Virus record (IMG/VR): IMGVR_UViG_3300043465_001479
Coordinates: 1 to 64,000 of that record
Origin: a virus
Length of the DNA stretch: 64,000 nucleotides
Reading direction: 5' to 3' (one strand)
Of the stretch, positions 49,643 to 57,966 are shown in pieces. A model generated the notes under the pieces. The model was not told the DNA's origin and did no database searches. It saw only the letters and a list, made by a program, of their open reading frames with translations. The stretch's first letter is position 1. Each line of letters starts with the position of its first letter. The translations under genes and the position numbers were made by a program.

Positions 49643-49669
49643 AACATAGCGCGCACCGTTTTTTGTCAA
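49643..49669 (-). promoter_or_regulatory. Promoter of the 49,631-47,700 gene block
   Basis: On the minus strand TTGACA (49664-49669) then TATGTT (49643-49648) with 15 bases between. Overlapping TGTTACTGT may be the true -10 (20 bases). AGTTTTC is 80 bases upstream. Confidence 0.65.
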
Positions 49670-49851
49670 CTCCGTTGCTGAGAACCCCTCAGTGTTCAGG
49701 GGCTGCAGGGGGCCTCCTCATGTAGGGCCGATCGCCGAAGCGGAGAAGCAGAAAACTAAGGACGTGTTCACGCCATGAACACGTCCGACCGACGTGTTCA
49801 TTTCAGAGTGGTTTTTGCACACGTCATGACGCAGGCGCCGGAAGGATCATC

Positions 49852-50502
49852 TCACTTAGGAACCTTGATCGAGAGCACTCCGGCGCGGAACGTGCCTTCA
49901 CAGTCGTCGAGGCTGCCGCCGGAGCGGATCTTGGCGATGTTGCATTGGATGATGCCTGCCGCCCGCTCCAGCTCAGGGAGGTCGAGTGCAGGCGATGGTG
50001 GCGATGGGGCTGGTGCCTCTCCTGCCGGAACCAGCGAAACGAACTTCTTCGCACTGTCGACGACGGCGCGAGGCATCACGAACTCATCGGTACAGACTTT
50101 CAGTTCGACTGAACGCTGCGCATCCGCGATCTTCCGAGCCAAGTCAGTAGAGGTCATGACCTTCAGGTACTCAATCACATATCCCCTGCCGATGGTGCCG
50201 TCGTGCTCGAACTCAGGCAGGGCAACCGGCGCCCCGTCGATCAGCATCGAGACATTGGAACACTTCAGATACTCCCAGCTGTCAGAGACAAACGACAACG
50301 ACAGCAGCATGCGCTGTGCCGTGCCGTCTTTCTTCAAGACGGTGAGGAACGTGATCGAGGGCCTGCTTGAGCGTTTGGCCTTGCCGAACTCCTCCTCCAA
50401 GAAGACGCTCGTCTTACCACTGAATCGGTCTTCAGTGCGTTCGACGGACGCCGACGCAGACAAGCTGAAAGCTGACAGAAAAAAAGCAATAACGGTCTTC
50501 AT
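49852..50502 (-). CDS. Predicted periplasmic protein
   Basis: 216 residues with signal peptide MKTVIAFFLSAFSLSASA. The mature part has beta-rich sequence, three Cys and a Pro-rich linker (PAGEAPAPSPPSPALD). No domain; it may be a moron-type exported protein. Confidence 0.75.
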   Translation of the reverse strand: MKTVIAFFLSAFSLSASASVERTEDRFSGKTSVFLEEEFGKAKRSSRPSITFLTVLKKDGTAQRMLLSLSFVSDSWEYLKCSNVSMLIDGAPVALPEFEHDGTIGRGYVIEYLKVMTSTDLARKIADAQRSVELKVCTDEFVMPRAVVDSAKKFVSLVPAGEAPAPSPPSPALDLPELERAAGIIQCNIAKIRSGGSLDDCEGTFRAGVLSIKVPK

Positions 50503-50523
50503 ATAACCTCCGGTACGTTGTCA

Positions 50524-50835
50524 TCATCTGTCTTGATAGCGTGAGCCGCAGCTGGTCGTGTTCCGCGAACGGGCGTGTCGAGCCAAGACGTCTTTGGCGT
50601 AGCTGTTGAGCGGTTGCTGGGCGCGTAGCTGTTCGGCCAGTGCGTCAGCGAGGATGCGTTCCGGCAACACCTGCTCCTCGACTTGGTCCATCAGCCAAGC
50701 GTTGAGGAAGCCCGCAGCGTGGCTGACAAGGCCATCCCACTCCTTGTCTTCCATCTGCTCACGCAGACTGCCGAAGCCATCAGGGTCGCTGTCGGCGAGA
50801 CGGTTGAGGACTTCCTTGAGGTCTTTTGACTTCAC
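50524..50835 (-). CDS. Hypothetical protein
   Basis: 103 residues, acidic helical N-terminus (MKSKDLKEVLNRLADSDPDG), Arg-rich tail. ATGA overlap with the SWIM gene. Confidence 0.7.
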   Translation of the reverse strand: MKSKDLKEVLNRLADSDPDGFGSLREQMEDKEWDGLVSHAAGFLNAWLMDQVEEQVLPERILADALAEQLRAQQPLNSYAKDVLARHARSRNTTSCGSRYQDR

Positions 50836-51155
50836 ACAGCCACCTTTTCAAAGACGAGGGGGCCCCCGCAGTCAGGGCACTTGTGGTCCGCCGGAATTGC
50901 GTATGGCTCCATGTGCGAGTTCCAGCGGCAGCGGTCCTTGCGGACAGCGTTGATGTGCTTGCAGTAGTTCTTGCCGCCGTTCTTGACGTAGGCGGGGCAT
51001 GTGCAGGAGTAGTCCCGCTGCACTCCTCGCGGATTGAACGTCTCTCCGTACTCGACCCGGTAGGTAGTTCCGGGGAGGGAGTCGGACGGGACCATACGGA
51101 CCCACTCGCGGACCGATTGGCAGGTAGGGGCAGTCAGGACCGTGAAGTCGGGCAT
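50832..51155 (-). CDS. SWIM zinc-finger protein with C-terminal ribbon
   Basis: 107 residues: YSCTCPAYVKNGGKNYCKHI is a SWIM-type C-x-C-x(n)-C-x-H; HKCPDCGGPL is a further zinc pair. A GTTAC element and palindrome copy (51,089) lie near the start. It is the second SWIM protein in the window. Confidence 0.8.
   Translation of the reverse strand: MPDFTVLTAPTCQSVREWVRMVPSDSLPGTTYRVEYGETFNPRGVQRDYSCTCPAYVKNGGKNYCKHINAVRKDRCRWNSHMEPYAIPADHKCPDCGGPLVFEKVAV
51089..51102. repeat. GGACCATAYGGTCC copy
   Basis: GGACCATACGGACC, inside the SWIM gene, about 55 bases after its start. It matches the copy at 4,931 exactly. Confidence 0.7.
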
Positions 51156-51171
51156 GTCTGGGGAGTAACCG

Positions 51172-51612
51172 CTACCGAAGCTGGATCTTTATGTCTGAGT
51201 CCACCGGATCAACGTCAGGACTGAACGCGCGGAGCTGAAGCCACTGCGTGTATCGCTGGTCGTCAGACATCTGGGGATACGGAAACATTATTGCCGACGG
51301 GGCCCATGCTTTTGCCACAGGGAGCCAGAAGGACGTCGCCGGTGAGTGTTCAGTGCTGTTGGCCTCTACCTTCGTTCCCGCAGCAGCCCGAGCCCCTACC
51401 CGGGCGATGCCGAGCGCCGTCAGACCGGGCCAATCGAAGTGGTTGGAAAACTTGGCCCCTTCCTTCCGGCGACCCCAGAAGGCTTGGGCGATCGGCTTGT
51501 TCCGGTCGTCATCTTTGAAGTTCAGCCAGCAGAGACGGCACTCCTCGGCAGGACGCCAGAGCGGGCCCTTGCAGGACGCACAAAGGGGGCGGGTGGTGAT
51601 CGGCACAACCAT
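51172..51612 (-). CDS. Zinc-ribbon hypothetical protein
   Basis: ATG 51612 gives 146 residues. CASCKGPLWRPAEECRLCWL is a Cys4 ribbon at ~11-30; the rest is mixed. The stop of the upstream gene overlaps the start. Confidence 0.72.
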   Translation of the reverse strand: MVVPITTRPLCASCKGPLWRPAEECRLCWLNFKDDDRNKPIAQAFWGRRKEGAKFSNHFDWPGLTALGIARVGARAAAGTKVEANSTEHSPATSFWLPVAKAWAPSAIMFPYPQMSDDQRYTQWLQLRAFSPDVDPVDSDIKIQLR

Positions 51613-51872
51613 CAAGCACCAGTCTTCTTGCCGTCCGGGGCAGGCTTCAGCGCCTTCAGCGCTTTCGATCGCCGATAAGCCCCCTTGTCAAAGAATTTCG
51701 TCTCCAACGTGCGCCCCGAGCAGAGCTTACAAGGGCGAAGGTCTTCGTCGACACAAGGTGACCCAGCGTCGGCTCCGCAGTCTTCACAGCGGGCGTAGGC
51801 ACTGACTGGCGTTCGAGGGACAGGAACGCGGACGGGGTCCGCCTTTGTCTTGGCGCTGTGGTGGAGTCTCAT
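51612..51872 (-). CDS. Small Cys-rich protein
   Basis: ATG 51872 gives 86 residues. CEDCGADAGSPC and CKLCSGRTL make a likely zinc site. ATGA junction with the 310-residue gene. Confidence 0.7.
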   Translation of the reverse strand: MRLHHSAKTKADPVRVPVPRTPVSAYARCEDCGADAGSPCVDEDLRPCKLCSGRTLETKFFDKGAYRRSKALKALKPAPDGKKTGA

Positions 51873-52801
51873 GACTCCCCCTCCGCCTTCTCCGCACGGG
51901 CCTTCAACTCGGCACACTCGCGCAGCACGCGGGTGAAGTCGTCGCCGAGAGCACGGGCAGCGGCGTCGGACGTCTCTGCGCGGGCAATGGCGGCGTCACG
52001 CTGGGCGTGCATCTGGGCACAAGCCGCCTCCGACTGGCGCCACAGAATCCGAGCGGCTGCGGCGTCGTCGACGTACATCTCGACCATGCCTGCGGACTTG
52101 TCGAGTTCCTGCCCGTAGTTGTCTCGCTCGTTTGTCCGCTCCCTCGCCAGCGCCTCCGCTGCGTCTCGCTGGATGGTGAGGGAGGCGATGGCGGCGTCAC
52201 GCTCGTCAAGGGCCGCGTTCAACTGGCGCGACGTCTCGGACCTGATCTCTTCGAGTCCCTGAAAGTCGGCTGCGCTCCTCCACCTCCCCCGCTCGGCGAT
52301 GACGTCGGGGCGGGAGAGGATGGCGCGGGCGTTGTCGGCGGCATCAAGGAGAAACGGCGGCGCCGTCTCGCCGACGTCGCTACACCCATGACGGACCGCG
52401 TCGATCAGATCGGCCAACGCCTCCCCCATCGCCGCCACGGTGCGGCTGAGGTCGTCGGTGCGGGTCTCAATGGCGACGAGCCGCCATGCCTCGGCGACTG
52501 CAGCGTCGCGTTCCGCCTTGAGCCCACCACTCGGAAGGAGGGGGCTGTCGGGAAAACTCCACCTCCGAGCGGTGGTAGGTCGTCCCATGTCTCTATCGGG
52601 GTCGACGTTCTCCACCAGAGACGAATCAGGGAACGCGCGCGGGCTTTGGAGGCGAGCGGCTTCCTGATCTGCCTCTGACAATGTCTCGAAGATGGCGTCG
52701 GCCTCCTCAAGGAGGACGCGGTCCTCTTCGGGCCTCCATCCCGGTCTTGCCCGTTGCTCCCTGAGCTTGTCCAAGAGGCGGCTGTAGTCGGTCATGGTCA
52801 T
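51869..52801 (-). CDS. Long coiled-coil-like protein
   Basis: ATG 52801 with GGAG upstream gives 310 residues. The C-terminal two thirds are Ala/Arg/Glu/Asp-rich helix (RQLNAALDERDAAIASLTIQ ... EAALARERTNERDN-like) with heptads. No motif for chromosome binding. The start at 52,795 is possible. Confidence 0.75.
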   Translation of the reverse strand: MTMTDYSRLLDKLREQRARPGWRPEEDRVLLEEADAIFETLSEADQEAARLQSPRAFPDSSLVENVDPDRDMGRPTTARRWSFPDSPLLPSGGLKAERDAAVAEAWRLVAIETRTDDLSRTVAAMGEALADLIDAVRHGCSDVGETAPPFLLDAADNARAILSRPDVIAERGRWRSAADFQGLEEIRSETSRQLNAALDERDAAIASLTIQRDAAEALARERTNERDNYGQELDKSAGMVEMYVDDAAAARILWRQSEAACAQMHAQRDAAIARAETSDAAARALGDDFTRVLRECAELKARAEKAEGES

Positions 52802-52866
52802 GAGGCGCTCCTTCCCTAGTTCGTCAGCCACTGAACGCGCTGACACTTGATGCACACGATCATGGT

Positions 52867-53151
52867 TCACCTCCACGTCTGCAGCGTGCGGAGAAGTTCC
52901 TCGACGGAGACTTTGGAGAGTTGGAGCAACGCCGCGCGCCGGATTTCAGCTGCGGTGAACGTCTCTTCGGACGCCGTCGTCTTGGGAGAGACGCCCGCCT
53001 TGGTGATGGTGACCTCGTCGTCGAGGCCGGGGTTCGTCTTGTTGCGAACGAACTTGATCAGCTCGTCGCGGTCGTCGCACGAGATCAAGATTCGCGGTTC
53101 GCCTTCAGGCTCGTCGCGCAGGGCAATGTCACCGACCGCTAGGATTCTCAT
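52867..53151 (-). CDS. Hypothetical protein
   Basis: ATG 53151 with GGAGG upstream gives 94 residues (MRILAVGDIALRDEPEGEPR), alpha/beta. The palindrome at 53,168 and a TGTTAC element lie 10-30 bases upstream, in the coding end of the next gene. Confidence 0.72.
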   Translation of the reverse strand: MRILAVGDIALRDEPEGEPRILISCDDRDELIKFVRNKTNPGLDDEVTITKAGVSPKTTASEETFTAAEIRRAALLQLSKVSVEELLRTLQTWR

Positions 53152-53606
53152 GCTCCCTCCGTAACAGGGTCCGTATGGTCCTCTTCGTTCCAGACCAGCT
53201 CCCCTGCGGCATTGGTTCCGATCCCCGCTCCTCGCCAAGCATCGAGCCCGGTCGGGAAGACGCGGATCAGCATACCGAAGTTCGGGGTCCGCACGAGCAC
53301 GAGCGGCTCCCAATGGGAAGTCGCCCGGGTCTCCAGCACGGAGTTGCAGTGGTCCAGAAAACTCGGGTCTTCCCGAAGGTGGTCGAGGGCCATCCAGTGC
53401 TCCACCGCGTTGATGCTCTCGCCCTCCGCGTCGTACCCTCGATCTTCGTCGTCGGACCACCGGACTTGCTGGGAGGTCATACCGACCAAGTCGCAGATGG
53501 TGCAGCGAGGATCGCTGAACTCGGCGGTCACGTTGTGCGGTCTGTTGAGCGACAGCACGCCTCGCTCAGGCATCCTGCAGACAGGGCAAAGGGTCCGATT
53601 GCTCAT
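53148..53606 (-). CDS. CxxC-containing hypothetical protein
   Basis: 152 residues: CPVCRMPERG and CTICDLVGM form a Cys4 pattern; a WSDDEDRG helix and long beta C-terminus follow. Unknown. Confidence 0.75.
   Translation of the reverse strand: MSNRTLCPVCRMPERGVLSLNRPHNVTAEFSDPRCTICDLVGMTSQQVRWSDDEDRGYDAEGESINAVEHWMALDHLREDPSFLDHCNSVLETRATSHWEPLVLVRTPNFGMLIRVFPTGLDAWRGAGIGTNAAGELVWNEEDHTDPVTEGA
53168..53181. repeat. GGACCATAYGGTCC copy beside a GTAAC element
   Basis: GGTCCGTATGGTCC, on top of the 3' end of the 152-residue gene and 17 bases upstream of the next start. Confidence 0.72.
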
Positions 53607-53619
53607 AGGGTCACCGCTT

Positions 53620-53895
53620 TCAAGGCGTCGTCTTCTTCACGACGATGGCGACGTCCGGTGCATTGTTCAGTTCGATGTGGTCGATCGCTCTCGACACGAT
53701 CCACTTGCTGGACCTCACCCCACAGAGGAAGGCGCTGCTCAAAGCCGGGAGCATGGCCCTCGCAGTGGGCTCGTCGACATCCTTCAAAGGGGTGCCGACC
53801 TCCTCACCGTTCTTCCGCCGGATGACCACCCGGAAGGAGGGGTTGTTGAGAAAACTTGACTGCGGGTCCGGTTCGACATGGATCTTGTGCTTCAC
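53620..53895 (-). CDS. Small beta-rich protein
   Basis: 91 residues (MKHKIHVEPDPQSSFLNNPS), beta strands with VIRRKNGEEVGTPL. No family; plausible by gene order. Confidence 0.7.
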   Translation of the reverse strand: MKHKIHVEPDPQSSFLNNPSFRVVIRRKNGEEVGTPLKDVDEPTARAMLPALSSAFLCGVRSSKWIVSRAIDHIELNNAPDVAIVVKKTTP

Positions 53896-53964
53896 GTGTT
53901 CCTCACTTTGACCGCGCCAGCAGACACAGCAACCGGATATCCTGCGGATGCGCTTCCGAGGCGG

Positions 53965-54243
53965 TCACGATTGGACTCGTGCCTTCCTGAGAGCGGCGCG
54001 GGCATTGGCGGTCACGAGTTCACCGGCAGTGACAGACTCCAAGGCGATGCAAAGTTCCTCCAGCGCCTTCACCAAGTCAGGCGCAGCGGCCATGACAGCG
54101 GCGTTGGCTTCGGCCTCTTCAGCGGAGCACGTTCGGGGGTCGGCTTCGACGCGAACGTAGAAGTGGTTCACGCCCCTGTCAGACAGCGTGTAGACGGTGC
54201 GCCCCTCTCGGAGCCACGGACCAGAGGTGTGTTTCAGCGGCAT
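53965..54243 (-). CDS. Conserved small phage protein
   Basis: ATG 54243 gives 92 residues. The pattern HTSGPWLREG ... EEAEANAAVMAAAPDLVKAL is one I recognise from short phage proteins of unknown function. Confidence 0.75.
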   Translation of the reverse strand: MPLKHTSGPWLREGRTVYTLSDRGVNHFYVRVEADPRTCSAEEAEANAAVMAAAPDLVKALEELCIALESVTAGELVTANARAALRKARVQS

Positions 54244-54446
54244 TCCAGATCCTGTGCTTTCGTGATGGCGTTCTCGACAAGGGCGATGGACCGGGTCCAC
54301 TCCTCGTCTCCCCACGCTGCGGTGGTGAGCGAGTGAGGCAGAAGTGGCCTGATGGTCAGGAGAGCCTCCAGCATCAGGTCGAACGCCTCTTGCTTGGCAA
54401 GACGCTGCGTTGCGTCAAAGTCTCGGCGGCTCTCCCAATCGCTCAT
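54234..54446 (-). CDS. Small helical protein
   Basis: 70 residues, helical with Trp (MSDWESRRDFDATQRLAKQE). Overlaps both neighbours. Confidence 0.68.
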   Translation of the reverse strand: MSDWESRRDFDATQRLAKQEAFDLMLEALLTIRPLLPHSLTTAAWGDEEWTRSIALVENAITKAQDLECR

Positions 54447-54835
54447 GGTTGCTCCTTCGGCTTCTCAGGCATCAGGAGCGTAACCGGGGCGTCGCCGTTC
54501 TTCTCGGCGAGGGCCGTCAACCCCGCCCGCTGGATGGTCGCCGTCGCAACGAGGGCCTGAACCCTGTGCCCAGTGAGGTGCGCTGCGAGCGTAGCGCTGA
54601 GCAGGGTGGGGTCACCCGCAGGCACCACTTCCAAGACGTCTTTGGCTTCCACCATTCCGTGGACGGTGCAGTAGACCTTGCCGCTCGGGCCGAAGGGCTG
54701 GAAGAGGTGCGCCTGCTCCTCCGTACTCGCCCAGTCGTCGTGCGCGTTCTCCACCGTCACGACCGTGAGCACAGGGGCAATGTGCGGGCGGGTTTCCCGC
54801 AGGTAGTGGATAAAGTCTCCGAGCTTCGCGTGCAT
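54443..54835 (-). CDS. Hypothetical protein
   Basis: ATG 54835 with GGAG upstream gives 130 residues, alpha/beta (PVLTVVTVENAHDDWASTEE). A GTTAC element at 54,867 and a TTGACA at 54,912 (minus) precede it. Confidence 0.72.
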   Translation of the reverse strand: MHAKLGDFIHYLRETRPHIAPVLTVVTVENAHDDWASTEEQAHLFQPFGPSGKVYCTVHGMVEAKDVLEVVPAGDPTLLSATLAAHLTGHRVQALVATATIQRAGLTALAEKNGDAPVTLLMPEKPKEQP

Positions 54836-55208
54836 GGGTCGCTCCGGGGGGTTCGTGTTCTCACGGAAGTAACTCACCCCACGGATTTCTTTTTTCTGAA
54901 AACCGCTTTGTCAACTCCACTGGAAAACTGGCCTCGGTGATCAGAGGGGGCAAAGGGGGGTCTGGTTTCCCGAAAAATCCTCGAAGCGGAGAAGAAAAAA
55001 AGTTTCGGCAAACTAGGGGCCCTCTTCCGTTCCCATGGTCCGCCGGGCGTCCACCCCCCTCCCGGGGTCCGGGTCGGAAAATTAGACCGGGAGGGGGAAG
55101 TGGGGAGGCAGACAAACGGTGGGGAACTTTCCCTACGGGGTTCTGAAGAGTCTTTCTTCGGGTGATGACAAATCATGCGCTTCGACAGATTAGATCCATT
55201 TGAACAAG
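54836..55208. other. Intergenic region without a convincing gene
   Basis: I see a GTTAC element and TTGACA for the minus-strand gene, AGTTTTC near 54,925, a GC-rich inverted repeat around 55,054-55,102 (CCCCTCCC...GGGAGGGG), and a CATTTGAAC half-site near 55,197. Short reading frames here are low-complexity and not supported. Confidence 0.55.
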
Positions 55209-55607
55209 TCAGCGCAGTCCCCTCATGATGTCTTCGAGTCGGTCCTCCCCTAGAGCGAGGAGCTGTCTCTCGGCTGCGACTACAAGGACGGCGCGTTCTT
55301 GGTGAGCCCTCAATGGAAGGGTGCAGCTCAGGATGCTCACGATTGCCTGAGGAGACAGCTCGGCGATTCGTTCTGCGGCTTCCCTCATGAAGTCGAAGAC
55401 CTCAGCCACCTCCGGCGTTTGGTGGGCCGACAAGCCTGCGTCCTTCCCGGCCTGCTCCCATGGCTTGGTGAAGATGGTCGTGGCTGCGTCCGCGCCTGCA
55501 GATGCCAGACGGACGTCGATCCACTCCAGCACCTCCCGGGCAGTGCGGCGAGGTGCATTGGACGAAGGCAGAGACGTCAGATGGTCGACGAAGGCTTTGG
55601 CGTTCAC
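55209..55607 (-). CDS. Hypothetical helical protein
   Basis: GTG 55607 overlaps the upstream stop (GTGA) and gives 132 residues, helical (MNAKAFVDHLTSLPSSNAPR). An upstream frame to 55,652 is not needed. No family. Confidence 0.7.
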   Translation of the reverse strand: MNAKAFVDHLTSLPSSNAPRRTAREVLEWIDVRLASAGADAATTIFTKPWEQAGKDAGLSAHQTPEVAEVFDFMREAAERIAELSPQAIVSILSCTLPLRAHQERAVLVVAAERQLLALGEDRLEDIMRGLR

Positions 55608-55795
55608 TTGGTCCCCTCGAAGGGTGGAACGTAGGCGCTGTCGCGCGAGCACTCGCTGTCGGCCTCACAGCCAGCTTCCCCGCACTCCCAGCACATGCCG
55701 GGGGCCTGCACGTCGTCGCTCACTGCGATGTCGAAGCAGTCGCGGCACGCGCAGCTCGTGTACCCGCTGCCTCCGGTCTTGGTGGGCTTGCTCAT
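55604..55795 (-). CDS. Small Cys-rich zinc protein
   Basis: 63 residues: CACRDCFDI, CWECGEAGCEADSEC are Cys-rich zinc-like sites. A GTTAC element at 55,803 and AGTTTTC at 55,864 lie upstream. Confidence 0.72.
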   Translation of the reverse strand: MSKPTKTGGSGYTSCACRDCFDIAVSDDVQAPGMCWECGEAGCEADSECSRDSAYVPPFEGTK

Positions 55796-55938
55796 GTCAG
55801 GGATGTAACAGGCTGGCGACCTATCAGGTGGAGGTTGACTGCCGACTAGGGGAAAGCACTGAACAGAAAACTAGCACCCGGGGTTTCTCGGGAGGTTTTG
55901 AGAGGTTTCTAGTGGGTTTTCAGAGAGGTTTTCTTCAA

Positions 55939-55952
55939 GGACCACATGGTCC
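55939..55952. repeat. Perfect-arm GGACCATAYGGTCC palindrome
   Basis: GGACCACATGGTCC, both half-sites intact, 12 bases upstream of the GTTCACTTGAAC element at 55,964. Confidence 0.8.
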
Positions 55953-55963
55953 GTCTAATCCAC

Positions 55964-55975
55964 GTTCACTTGAAC
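55964..55975 (+). promoter_or_regulatory. GTTCACTTGAAC element
   Basis: Part of the longer palindrome ACGTTCACTTGAACGT, 7 bases before the -35 at 55,983. Confidence 0.7.
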
Positions 55976-55982
55976 GTAGTTG

Positions 55983-56010
55983 TTGACTTCTACGCGCATG
56001 GTGTTACCGT
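55983..56010 (+). promoter_or_regulatory. Sigma70-like promoter
   Basis: TTGACT, 16 bases, TACCGT (56005-56010) within TGTTACCGT. Same spacer as 34,064 and 38,380. Confidence 0.8.
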
Positions 56011-56017
56011 GGGATCA

Positions 56018-56031
56018 CGGCATGGTTGCCG
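56018..56031 (+). promoter_or_regulatory. 5'-leader hairpin, A-TGGT-T apex
   Basis: CGGCA-TGGT-TGCCG, then AAGGAG before the start at 56,049. Confidence 0.75.
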
Positions 56032-56048
56032 CCACCAAGGAGCGCCAG

Positions 56049-56228
56049 ATGAGCTACCGCAGCTACTACATCCCGACGGACCGCGAAGAGGACGCCATGC
56101 GCGCGAGCGACGAGCGCAACGAGGCCCGCCGCGAGCTGGAAGCGATCCACCCCGATGACCGCACCGACGAGGACTACCGCAACGCGGGGATCCGTCGGGG
56201 CTACAGCGCCCACCGAGAGGAGCGCTGA
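56049..56228 (+). CDS. Small charged protein
   Basis: 59 residues (MSYRSYYIPTDREEDAMRAS), rich in Arg/Glu/Asp; AAGGAG before the start. Unknown. Confidence 0.72.
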   Translation: MSYRSYYIPTDREEDAMRASDERNEARRELEAIHPDDRTDEDYRNAGIRRGYSAHREER

Positions 56229-56229
56229 G

Positions 56230-56469
56230 ATGCTCGCCATGCTCATCCCCTCGAAGATCGCAGTCGGCGACAAGCTGATGGTGGAAGGAACGCTCCACGA
56301 GGTGACCCGCATCGACGTGAAGCGCGACCCACGAACCTCCAAGCGGAAGAACGGGTCGCCCCGACTCGGGACCGTGCGGAAGGTGACTCTCCACTTTGAT
56401 GGCCGGAAGCGCACGCTGTCCCGCCTGCAACGGGTACTGGTTCAGCGAAGCGAACCTGCGCTCACTTGA
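56230..56469 (+). CDS. Small beta-rich basic protein
   Basis: 79 residues (MLAMLIPSKIAVGDKLMVEG); beta with basic RIDVKRDPRTSKRK. One base after the preceding stop. It overlaps the convergent 149-residue gene by 8 bases. Confidence 0.72.
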   Translation: MLAMLIPSKIAVGDKLMVEGTLHEVTRIDVKRDPRTSKRKNGSPRLGTVRKVTLHFDGRKRTLSRLQRVLVQRSEPALT

Positions 56470-56911
56470 GCGTGTAGAGTTCGCGCATTGCTTCATCGAA
56501 CTGTTTCTGGTCAGCGACGCTGGTGCTCAGGGCCACAGCGACGCGGCCCTCTCGCCATTGCTTGACAGCTTCCGAGAGCAGCTTGCTGTCGACCTTCGAG
56601 GTCAGGACGTGCGCGGGCTTCTCGATCACCCACCCGGCGTAGTTGGTGGCGTCTGGGTCTCGCAGGGTGATGTCCCCGCCTGCATGAACGAGCTGCAGGG
56701 CTGGCTGCCACGTAGGGCGGCGGTAAAGCGCGACGTAGGTGCTGCCGTTCCAGCGAGTCTCGTCGCTCTTCTCAGCCTCTTCAGCACCGGCCTTGCAGGA
56801 CTCCCAGCCGATCTGCGTCCGCGTCTCCACGAGCTTCCAGTCGTCGGGATGAGCGGCGAGGCTCGCGATGATGTGCGCGCAGAACGGATCGGGCTTTGAG
56901 AACGGCCACAT
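56462..56911 (-). CDS. Hypothetical protein
   Basis: 149 residues (MWPFSKPDPFCAHIIASLAA), alpha/beta with NYAGWVIEKPAHVLTSKVDS. A TGTTACTG element with AGTTTTC 8 bases before it lies just upstream (56,920-56,941, minus). Confidence 0.75.
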   Translation of the reverse strand: MWPFSKPDPFCAHIIASLAAHPDDWKLVETRTQIGWESCKAGAEEAEKSDETRWNGSTYVALYRRPTWQPALQLVHAGGDITLRDPDATNYAGWVIEKPAHVLTSKVDSKLLSEAVKQWREGRVAVALSTSVADQKQFDEAMRELYTLK

Positions 56912-57344
56912 GACCCGGGCAGTAACAGAGCTTCAGAAAACTGGTCCTCAAACGAAAAAAGCACCGGATTGCTCCAGTGCCTTCTTCCCGTTCTCTTCTG
57001 CCTGTCGCGAAACAGGCTTCATCGGACGAGCGCGTCGTTCCGCGCGGTCCCGACCTTCCGCTGTCACCGCTCAGGCTTTCACCTGCGAGGCGCGGTCTCT
57101 GTCCTTGGCCCGGGTGAGGGGTTCAGGTCGGAGGCCGTTGTGGGGCTTGGTCGGAGCCCTGTGTCCCGGTCAGCGATTCGGCTGGCTTTCGGTGAGGACC
57201 AATCAGGCTTGCGCCGTCTCGAACCATGCCGTCGTCCAGTCCCAGCAGCGACCCTCTTGCGAGGAAAACTACCGGGCGACGAGTGCTTTCTCTCATGGGT
57301 CCAAGAGAGCGTCAACACTTTTTTTCAGATGGGCCCGTGCTCCT
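56912..57344 (-). ncRNA. Candidate structured RNA region (weak)
   Basis: 433 bases hold no convincing gene. On the minus strand I see a TTGACG at about 57,314-57,319, several stems (GCCTGT-TTCGCG-ACAGGC near 57,003-57,025; CAGG-TGAAAG-CCTG near 57,075-57,090), repeated GGTCGGAG-CC segments, and a terminator at 56,955-56,980. A 58-codon frame is open near 57,300 but has no ribosome site. No tRNA or tmRNA is recognised. Confidence 0.35.
56955..56980 (-). terminator. Rho-independent terminator, minus strand
   Basis: On the minus strand GCACTGGA-GCAA-TCCGGTGC with one mismatch, followed by TTTTTT. It would end transcripts coming from 57,345 or beyond. Confidence 0.72.
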
Positions 57345-57626
57345 TCAGCAGTTCGGGTCGCACTCGGCGCAGCCGTGGCCGTTGCACACGCCGCAGGGCT
57401 CGGGAAGGTTGACGCAGAAGAGCCAGCCCGCGTTCGGGACGAAGACGTAGTCGCCAAGGGTGAGGGCCTTCACGGCGCGAACCATATGGTCCGTCGCATG
57501 TGGCGGGCACAGCGCCTTGACAGTGGCGATCGTCTCGTCGAGGAGGTGTAGCTGCAGGCGCTTGCGCGGCGCTACCTTGTCGAGGTCGCCTGCGAAGTGG
57601 AAGCGCCGTGCGTTCGGGTTGTTCAT
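57345..57626 (-). CDS. Small Cys-rich protein
   Basis: ATG 57626 gives 93 residues; C-terminus CGVCNGHGCAECDPNC is a zinc-finger-like cluster. A GAACCATATGGTCC copy is inside (57,480). ATGA junction with the upstream gene. Confidence 0.75.
   Translation of the reverse strand: MNNPNARRFHFAGDLDKVAPRKRLQLHLLDETIATVKALCPPHATDHMVRAVKALTLGDYVFVPNAGWLFCVNLPEPCGVCNGHGCAECDPNC
57480..57493. repeat. GGACCATAYGGTCC copy
   Basis: GAACCATATGGTCC, inside the 93-residue gene; identical to the copy at 58,900. Confidence 0.72.
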
Positions 57627-57880
57627 GCCCAGCCCCCTTCGTGGGCGGCTTGGTAGCTGGCGCGTTCGGCTTCCCGTTCCATGTAGCGCTCCTCGCAGGC
57701 GTCGTGGTCGACGCAAGTGACGGCGAGCACCTCGCGCCGGTCGAGGTCGTACTCCCAGAGCACGTCGTGCTTGCGGGTGCCGCAGCACATGCAGGGGTAC
57801 TGGATGCCCTTGCACACTTCGGTGGCGATGCGCGGGTTGCGGACGATCTTGTGGGTGTTGCGGTCGAAGGGTGCGTTCAC
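57623..57880 (-). CDS. Small CxxC protein
   Basis: GTG 57880, 85 residues (MNAPFDRNTHKIVRNPRIAT); CMCCGTRKHD and CVDHDAC Cys sites. Two leader hairpins precede it. Confidence 0.72.
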   Translation of the reverse strand: MNAPFDRNTHKIVRNPRIATEVCKGIQYPCMCCGTRKHDVLWEYDLDRREVLAVTCVDHDACEERYMEREAERASYQAAHEGGWA

Positions 57881-57893
57881 TTGAGGCTCCGTT

Positions 57894-57907
57894 GGGCATC
57901 CATGCCC
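57894..57907 (-). promoter_or_regulatory. 5'-leader hairpin, A-TGGA-T apex
   Basis: On the minus strand GGGCA-TGGA-TGCCC, 13 bases before the GTG start at 57,880. Confidence 0.72.
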
Positions 57908-57937
57908 GTTGGGTCTCGGCTCGGTTGCCGTGATCTG

Positions 57938-57966
57938 ACTGTAACACGGTTCACGGACACTGTCAA
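57938..57966 (-). promoter_or_regulatory. Sigma70-like promoter
   Basis: On the minus strand TTGACA (57961-57966), 17 bases, TACAGT (57938-57943) within TGTTACAGT. Spacing is canonical. Confidence 0.82.

Noticed and set aside
54861-55176. Two overlapping minus-strand frames in the 54.9-55.2 kb gap
   Set aside because: Low-complexity Pro/Arg/Phe sequence, no ribosome site, and they overlap regulatory elements.
57079-57318. 79-codon minus-strand frame
   Set aside because: Arg/Ser/Pro-rich with no ribosome site; overlaps likely RNA stems.
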